From Candidatus Staskawiczbacteria bacterium (lineage in GTDB: Bacteria > Patescibacteriota > Minisyncoccia > Minisyncoccales > Staskawiczbacteraceae): a stretch of 9,488 nt of DNA. The translations under genes were made by a program, and so were the position numbers. The notes beneath the pieces were generated by a model. That model saw only the letters and a program-made list of their open reading frames with translations. It ran no database searches and was not told the DNA's origin. Below are positions 6,302-9,488 of the stretch, in pieces; the stretch's first letter is position 1; each line of letters begins with the position of its first letter. The stretch is taken from the NCBI GenBank assembly GCA_026395275.1, contig JAPLZA010000066.1:4015-13502 (forward strand), read 5' to 3'.

Positions 6302-6733
6302 TTACAAAATTTCTATTTTTTGACCTTCTTTTATTTTAACAACTGCTTTTTTATATGCTTTTCTAAATCCTTCTGTCCTTCCTAGTCTTCTCTTTTTTGC
6401 CGGAATTTTTATCATATTTACAGATAATACGTTTACGCCATAAATCCCCTCTACTGCATTTTTAACTTCATTTTTATTATAATTTGGAGAAACTTCAAAT
6501 ACATACTGGTCTTTTTCCGATAAATAAGTTGCTTTTTCAGATATATGGGGCTGTTTTATGGCTTCATATGAAAATTTAGCATTCTTTATTTTTGGTGCGA
6601 CAACTGTTGTTTTCACTTTTGACTTTTCAATCTTTTTTTCTGCTTTTACAGCTGAAACCTTTGCCGGTTTCTTTTCGGTTTTCTTTGACTTTTCTGCGCT
6701 TTTTTTATTTTTTAAAAAATCTAATAATGCCAT
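6302..6733 (-). CDS. rplW: 50S ribosomal protein L23 with long N-terminal extension
   Basis: L23 sits at the peptide tunnel exit and is the docking site for trigger factor and SRP. The family domain begins near residue 56 (EAIKQPHISEKATYL) and includes YVFEVSPNYNKNEVKNAVE, the loop IPAKKRRLGRTEGFRKAYKKA and the final strand VKIKEGQKIEIL. The whole is 143 aa against roughly 95-100 for typical L23. The extra 50-55 residues begin with a short amphipathic-looking MALLDFLKNKK and continue as a Lys/Ala/Val-rich linker. The ATG is 5 nt after the L4 stop in an A/T leader without a Shine-Dalgarno. The stop is 1 nt from the L2 start, implying translational coupling. Confidence 0.96.
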   Translation of the reverse strand: MALLDFLKNKKSAEKSKKTEKKPAKVSAVKAEKKIEKSKVKTTVVAPKIKNAKFSYEAIKQPHISEKATYLSEKDQYVFEVSPNYNKNEVKNAVEGIYGVNVLSVNMIKIPAKKRRLGRTEGFRKAYKKAVVKIKEGQKIEIL

Positions 6734-6738
6734 ATTAT

Positions 6739-7056
6739 TTACTTAGCGAATGTGCTTTCAATTGTTTTAATGCTTTCTTTTGTCAGTAACAAATACTTAT
6801 GGCTCAATAACTCTAAAACATTCAAATTTCTTGCTTCTTCAATAAATGTCTTTTTTATATTTCTAGCTGCCATGAATATTTTTTTATCGTAGCTTGGCAA
6901 TGCAATCAATGTGGCCTGGCTGCTGCATGGTAATTTTGACAAAGAAGTTGCCATTTCTTTTGTCTTTCCTTTCTCTAATTCAATCTTATCTAAAACTATT
7001 AATTGTTTATTTTTAACTTTATCAGATAAAATCATAAATAAAGCTTTTCTCCTCAT
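6739..7056 (-). CDS. rplD: 50S ribosomal protein L4, C-terminal part (frameshifted)
   Basis: This is the downstream portion of the same L4 gene in the shifted frame. The first ATG in that frame (MRRKALF, 7056) gives 105 aa, but L4 homology extends upstream to Gly at 7113-7111, so the true C-terminal part is about 124 codons. It covers the globular domain: KKMRRKALFMILSD, the IVLDKIELEKGKTKEM strand region and FMAARNIKKTFIEEARNLNV, ending in TAA 5 nt before L23. MRRKALF is an internal L4 motif and no Shine-Dalgarno precedes it, so independent initiation there is unlikely. See the N-terminal part for the lesion. Confidence 0.9.
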   Translation of the reverse strand: MRRKALFMILSDKVKNKQLIVLDKIELEKGKTKEMATSLSKLPCSSQATLIALPSYDKKIFMAARNIKKTFIEEARNLNVLELLSHKYLLLTKESIKTIESTFAK

Positions 7057-7075
7057 TTTTTTAGGAATTTCTCTT

Positions 7076-7351
7076 TCAAAAATTCTTTCTGTTCTTGGGC
7101 CATGCGTGACTCCGAGAGCGGATTGAGCCGTGTCTTGCGCGTCCTGTGCCTTTCTGGCGCCATGGCTTTTTGCCTCCGCCTCTTACTTCTCCTCTTGTTT
7201 TTGTATGAGCTGAAATTTGTCTTTTGTTTGCTGACAAAGAAACTGCTATTTGGTGCACTAAATCAGCATTGAATTCAACTTCAAAAATATCCTTGGGCAA
7301 GGTTATTGATCCCGTGACTTCTCCTTTCTGATTGTATAAATCAGTTTTCAT
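7076..7351 (-). CDS. rplD: 50S ribosomal protein L4, N-terminal part (frameshifted)
   Basis: L4 lines the peptide exit tunnel and is an early assembly protein; in E. coli it also represses its own operon. This frame gives 91 aa. The first 79 residues are good L4 from MKTDLYNQKGEV to the extended-loop signature WRQKGTGRARHGSIRS. After Ser79 (codon ending at 7115) the frame departs from the family and reaches TGA at 7078-7076. The correct continuation, GVTHGPRTERIFEREIPKK, lies in another frame from 7113. The conserved segment P-x-W-x-G-G (six codons) is absent and only a single C remains, so 17 nt are missing. Restoring them would give a normal L4 of about 209 aa. The gene is either damaged or misassembled. 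Confidence 0.9.
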   Translation of the reverse strand: MKTDLYNQKGEVTGSITLPKDIFEVEFNADLVHQIAVSLSANKRQISAHTKTRGEVRGGGKKPWRQKGTGRARHGSIRSRSHAWPKNRKNF

Positions 7352-7353
7352 AA

Positions 7354-7959
7354 TTAACCTTTAATTTCCAGCAAAGTTCTCCTTGTTCCCGGAACTGCGC
7401 CTTTAATTACTAATAAATTATTATCTTTATCAACTTTCATTATTTTTAAATTTTTGACGGTAACCTGTTCAAATCCCATGCGTCCAGGCATTTTTCTTCC
7501 TTTTCTAACGTGCTGAGGAAACCTCATACCGGTTGAACCGATTGTCCTATGTTCGTGCTTAACTCCGTGAGTAGCATTTCTTCCGGACATTCCGTGTCTT
7601 TTTACTCCGCCTTGGAATCCTTTTCCTTTTGAAATTCCAACAACTTTTACAATTTGTCCTTCCTGAAATCCGGAAACATTTATTTCATCTCCAACGTTTG
7701 CTGTTTCAACTGGTTGCCCTTGAGCTGCTCTATATTCTTTAATAAATTTATACTCTTTACCTTTCATTGTCTTGCCAATTTTACTTTTCTTTTCTATTTT
7801 CTCTAATCCAACCTGTAAGGCGTGGTATCCATCTTTTTCTATACTCTTTTTTTGTAAAACATAACAAGGTCCGGCCACAACTAAAGTCACTGGTGTTAAT
7901 TTACCATTTTTATCGAACATCTGGGACATTCCAATTTTGTGACCTAATATATATTTCAT
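7354..7959 (-). CDS. rplC: 50S ribosomal protein L3
   Basis: L3 binds 23S rRNA early in assembly and sends a long loop to the peptidyl-transferase centre. At 201 aa it is the usual bacterial length. It starts with the family signature MKYILGHKIGMSQMF and contains GISKGKGFQGGVKRHG, ATHGVKHEHRTIGSTG, KMPGRMG and a C-terminal LLVIKGAVPG. The loop between GSTG and RKGRKMPG is one residue shorter than the E. coli loop that carries the methylated glutamine (GSIGQNQTPGKVFKG), and there is no Gln at the equivalent place. The gene stops 2 nt before L4, and the AAAGG of its last codons may act as a ribosome-binding site for L4. No Shine-Dalgarno precedes L3 itself; a hairpin ends just upstream. Confidence 0.98.
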   Translation of the reverse strand: MKYILGHKIGMSQMFDKNGKLTPVTLVVAGPCYVLQKKSIEKDGYHALQVGLEKIEKKSKIGKTMKGKEYKFIKEYRAAQGQPVETANVGDEINVSGFQEGQIVKVVGISKGKGFQGGVKRHGMSGRNATHGVKHEHRTIGSTGMRFPQHVRKGRKMPGRMGFEQVTVKNLKIMKVDKDNNLLVIKGAVPGTRRTLLEIKG

Positions 7960-7962
7960 ATT

Positions 7963-7988
7963 AACTAAAAATGGGCTATGCCCATTTT
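7963..7988 (-). terminator. Hairpin plus short U-run just before L3 (attenuator candidate)
   Basis: On the transcript strand AAAATGGGC, ATA and GCCCATTTT form a perfect 9-bp stem with a 3-nt loop, followed by one more T (five T in total) and then AGTT. It resembles a weak intrinsic terminator or attenuator, but the stem has only four G-C pairs and the T-run is short. It lies 8 nt upstream of the L3 start codon, so it could instead control L3 initiation. Cluster transcription must read through it unless a promoter lies downstream, and none is visible. Confidence 0.4.
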
Positions 7989-8018
7989 GATTCTGGCAAT
8001 GTTGTTATTCCAAGACAT
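7965..8018 (-). CDS. Possible 17-codon leader ORF upstream of L3
   Basis: In the S10-L3 gap the minus strand reads ATG, then 16 further codons (MSWNNNIARIKMGIAHF), then TAG, ending 5 nt before the L3 start. An AGGA lies 8 nt upstream of the ATG, the clearest Shine-Dalgarno-like motif seen in this window. Codons 11-17 run through the 9-bp hairpin at 7968-7988, so a translating ribosome would melt it. The ATG itself lies in the 3' arm of a second inverted repeat (8014-8028). This geometry resembles a regulatory leader peptide. However, a 17-codon ORF arises easily by chance in AT-rich DNA, and no family is recognised. It is a candidate only. Confidence 0.25.
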   Translation of the reverse strand: MSWNNNIARIKMGIAHF

Positions 8019-8084
8019 TATTAATGTCCTGAAAAAGTTAACTATGCGAATTAACTGTATTTGTTTATTGTAATGCTTATGCTA

Positions 8085-8486
8085 CTAAATTTTAATCGTG
8101 ATGTCAACACCTGAAGGTAAGTTCAAATCTCTCAACGATTCTATAATTTCCGGGTTAGGATTTATAATATCAATAATTCTTTTGTGAACTCTCATTTCAA
8201 ATTGCTCTCTGGCGTTTTTGTGCACGAAAGATGACCTGTTTACGGTATATTTTAGAATTTCTGTTGGCAAAGGCACCGGCCCTAAAACTTCTGCTCCAAA
8301 CCTATTTGCAATATCAATTATTTGTCTGGCAGAATTATCAATTATTTTGTGGTCGTATGCTCTAAGCTTTATGCGAAGTTTAAGTCCCGTTTCCGGGACA
8401 GGGTGCCCTTTGGGCGCTTCTTCCTTTTTGGTTACCTTTTTAGCAACCGGTTTTTTAACAGTAGTAGTTTTTTTAGTAGCGGGCAT
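8085..8486 (-). CDS. rpsJ: 30S ribosomal protein S10 with lysine-rich N-terminal extension
   Basis: S10 is a 30S head protein and in E. coli also the transcription antitermination factor NusE. The S10 fold starts near residue 35 (LKLRIKLRAYDHK) and runs through LGPVPLPTE and REQFEMRVHKRIIDI to the end, about 100 residues as in the family. The first 32-34 residues are an extra lysine, threonine, alanine and proline-rich segment that makes the protein 133 aa; there is no internal Met at the usual start, so the extension appears genuine. The start lies 6 nt after the EF-Tu stop with no Shine-Dalgarno motif. The gene ends in tandem TAG TAG codons and is followed by the only long intergenic gap in the window. 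Confidence 0.97.
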   Translation of the reverse strand: MPATKKTTTVKKPVAKKVTKKEEAPKGHPVPETGLKLRIKLRAYDHKIIDNSARQIIDIANRFGAEVLGPVPLPTEILKYTVNRSSFVHKNAREQFEMRVHKRIIDIINPNPEIIESLRDLNLPSGVDITIKI

Positions 8487-8492
8487 TGGTCT

Positions 8493-9488
8493 TTACTTGA
8501 TTATCTTTGTTACAACTCCTGATCCGACTGTTTTTCCTCCTTCTCTAATAGCAAATTTACCTTTTTCTTCCAAAGCAATTGGAGCAATCAATTTGACTGT
8601 GAAGCTGGCTGTGTCGCCTGGCATTACCATTTCTGTACCGGCGGGCAAAGTTACGTCACCAGTAATATCAGATGTTCCAATGTAAAGCTGTGGCTTATAT
8701 CCTGAGAAGAACGGAGTGTGTCTTCCTCCTTCATCTTTTGACAAGACATAAACTTCTGCCATAAATTCTGTGTGAGGAGTAATTGATCCTGGTTTTGCAA
8801 TAACTTGTCCTCTTTCAATATCTTCTTTTTTCAATCCTCTTAACAAAATTCCAACGTTGTCTCCAGCATTTCCTTGCTCCAATGATTTTTGGAACATTTC
8901 AACTGAAACAACAACTGTTTTTTGTGTTGGCCTAATACCAACTATTTCAACTTCGTCGTTTGGTTTGATAACTCCTCTGGAAATTCTTCCGGTTGCAACT
9001 GTTCCTCTTCCTTCAATAGAGAATACGTCTTCAATCGCCATAGAAAATGGCTTGTCTAATTCTCTCTTTGGTTCAGGAATATAATTGTCACAGGCATCCA
9101 TTAGTTCAATAATTGGTTTTACAGCTGCATCATCTGCTGAAGTTGCTTCTAATGCTTTTGTAGCCGAGCCTCTTATAATAGGAGTTTCATCTCCCGGGAA
9201 ACCGTTTTTCTTTAATAATTCCCTGACCTCTGATTCAACCAAATCCAAAATTTCTGGGTCGTCAACCATATCGCACTTGTTCATGAATACAACCAATGAT
9301 GGCAAACCAACTTGTCTGGCCAATAAAATGTGTTCTTTTGTTTGAGGCATTGGTCCATCTGGTGCGGAAACAACCAAAACTCCGCCGTCCATTTGAGCAG
9401 CTCCTGTAATCATGTTTTTGATGTAGTCAGCGTGTCCTGGGCAGTCAATCCATGCATAGTGCCTTTTTGCTGTTTCAAATTCCAAGTG
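8493..9488 (-). CDS. tuf: Elongation factor Tu, partial (5' end outside window)
   Basis: EF-Tu is the GTPase that carries aminoacyl-tRNA to the ribosomal A site. The reading frame is open to the window edge, with the last visible codon CAC (His) giving HLEFETAKRHY, which matches the interior of EF-Tu; the apparent TTG start at 9485 is therefore not the real start. About 60-65 N-terminal residues, including the P-loop GHVDHGKT, are missing. Visible are the G3 motif DCPGH, the G4 motif NKCD, a G5 region reading GSATKAL (usually GSALKAL), the domain 2 signature IEDVFSIEGRGTV and the domain 3 C-terminus FAIREGGKTVGSGVV. The gene ends in TAA only 6 nt before S10, which fits the common str-operon linkage of tuf with rpsJ. 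One oddity is Gly in YIGTSD, where E. coli EF-Tu has Arg333. Identity is certain. Confidence 0.98.
   Translation of the reverse strand, partial: HLEFETAKRHYAWIDCPGHADYIKNMITGAAQMDGGVLVVSAPDGPMPQTKEHILLARQVGLPSLVVFMNKCDMVDDPEILDLVESEVRELLKKNGFPGDETPIIRGSATKALEATSADDAAVKPIIELMDACDNYIPEPKRELDKPFSMAIEDVFSIEGRGTVATGRISRGVIKPNDEVEIVGIRPTQKTVVVSVEMFQKSLEQGNAGDNVGILLRGLKKEDIERGQVIAKPGSITPHTEFMAEVYVLSKDEGGRHTPFFSGYKPQLYIGTSDITGDVTLPAGTEMVMPGDTASFTVKLIAPIALEEKGKFAIREGGKTVGSGVVTKIIK

Larger units (their letters stand above)
7960..8084 (-). other. 125-nt S10-L3 intergenic region with three inverted repeats
   Basis: This is the only large non-coding gap in the cluster; nearly all other junctions are 1-18 nt. 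In transcription order it holds an inverted repeat AGTTAA/TTAACT with a 9-nt spacer (8036-8056), a palindrome GACATTAATAATGTC (8014-8028) and the 9-bp hairpin at 7968-7988. The possible 17-codon ORF spans the last two. I see no convincing -35/-10 promoter. Position alone makes it a plausible regulatory leader for the L3-to-S5 part of the cluster, but no known r-protein leader motif is recognised. Confidence 0.4.

Noticed and set aside
6739..7056. Independent small gene downstream of L4
   Set aside because: Its whole sequence is the C-terminal domain of L4 and homology extends upstream past its ATG, so it is a frameshift fragment.
7076..7078. UGA read as glycine to extend the first L4 frame
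   Set aside because: The residues before the TGA (RSHAWPKNRKNF) already do not match L4, while another frame does; recoding would not repair the protein.
7076..7113. Intron or intein interrupting L4
   Set aside because: The sequence is shorter than the family at the break, not longer; nothing is inserted.
7960..8084. Sigma-70 type promoter in the S10-L3 gap
   Set aside because: Best pairs (for example TTGGAA with TCAAAA) are too far from consensus to support a call.
8218..8685. 155-aa plus-strand ORF
   Set aside because: Antisense to S10 and EF-Tu, with no recognisable domain.

Overview
This window is a single, tightly packed run of translation genes, all on the minus strand. Read in the direction of transcription (right to left) the order is: elongation factor Tu (5' end beyond the window), S10, L3, L4, L23, L2, S19, L22, S3, L16, L29, S17, L14, L24, L5, S14, S8, L6, L18 and the first 97 codons of S5 (3' end beyond the window). 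This is the classic bacterial tuf-rpsJ / S10 / spc arrangement fused into one cluster. Most genes lie 1-18 nt apart and L29/S17 overlap by 8 nt. All sizeable plus-strand frames are antisense shadows.

The DNA is AT-rich and the proteins are lysine-rich. Almost no gene has a Shine-Dalgarno motif; starts sit in A/T-rich leaders. Several proteins carry basic low-complexity tails (S10, L23, L22, S19, S5). L3 has a one-residue-shorter loop near the peptidyl-transferase centre, and L16 has Gly where E. coli has Arg81. Together this suggests a Candidate Phyla Radiation (Patescibacteria, Parcubacteria-like) genome, probably assembled from a metagenome. The lineage is an inference from protein style and is not proven here. 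The genetic code looks standard: no in-frame TGA interrupts any gene, and all 19 visible gene ends use TAA (16) or TAG (3).

Three places depart from the routine operon. (1) L4 is broken by a frameshift; comparison with the conserved L4 signature indicates exactly 17 nt are missing. (2) A perfect 53-bp tandem duplication (2348-2453) covers the L24/L5 junction, so L5 is preceded by a 14-codon decoy copy of its own start. (3) The only large gap, 125 nt between S10 and L3, contains three inverted repeats and a possible 17-codon leader ORF. That ORF has the clearest SD-like motif seen in the window, and its 3' end lies inside a 9-bp hairpin just before the L3 start. The first two may be assembly errors or real lesions; the third is the best candidate for undescribed regulation.

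Functionally the genes build both subunits. EF-Tu delivers aminoacyl-tRNA. L2, L3, L4 and L16 shape the peptidyl-transferase centre and tunnel, and L22, L23, L24 and L29 line the tunnel or its exit. L5 and L18 hold 5S rRNA. S3, S5, S8, S10, S14, S17 and S19 build the 30S head and body.
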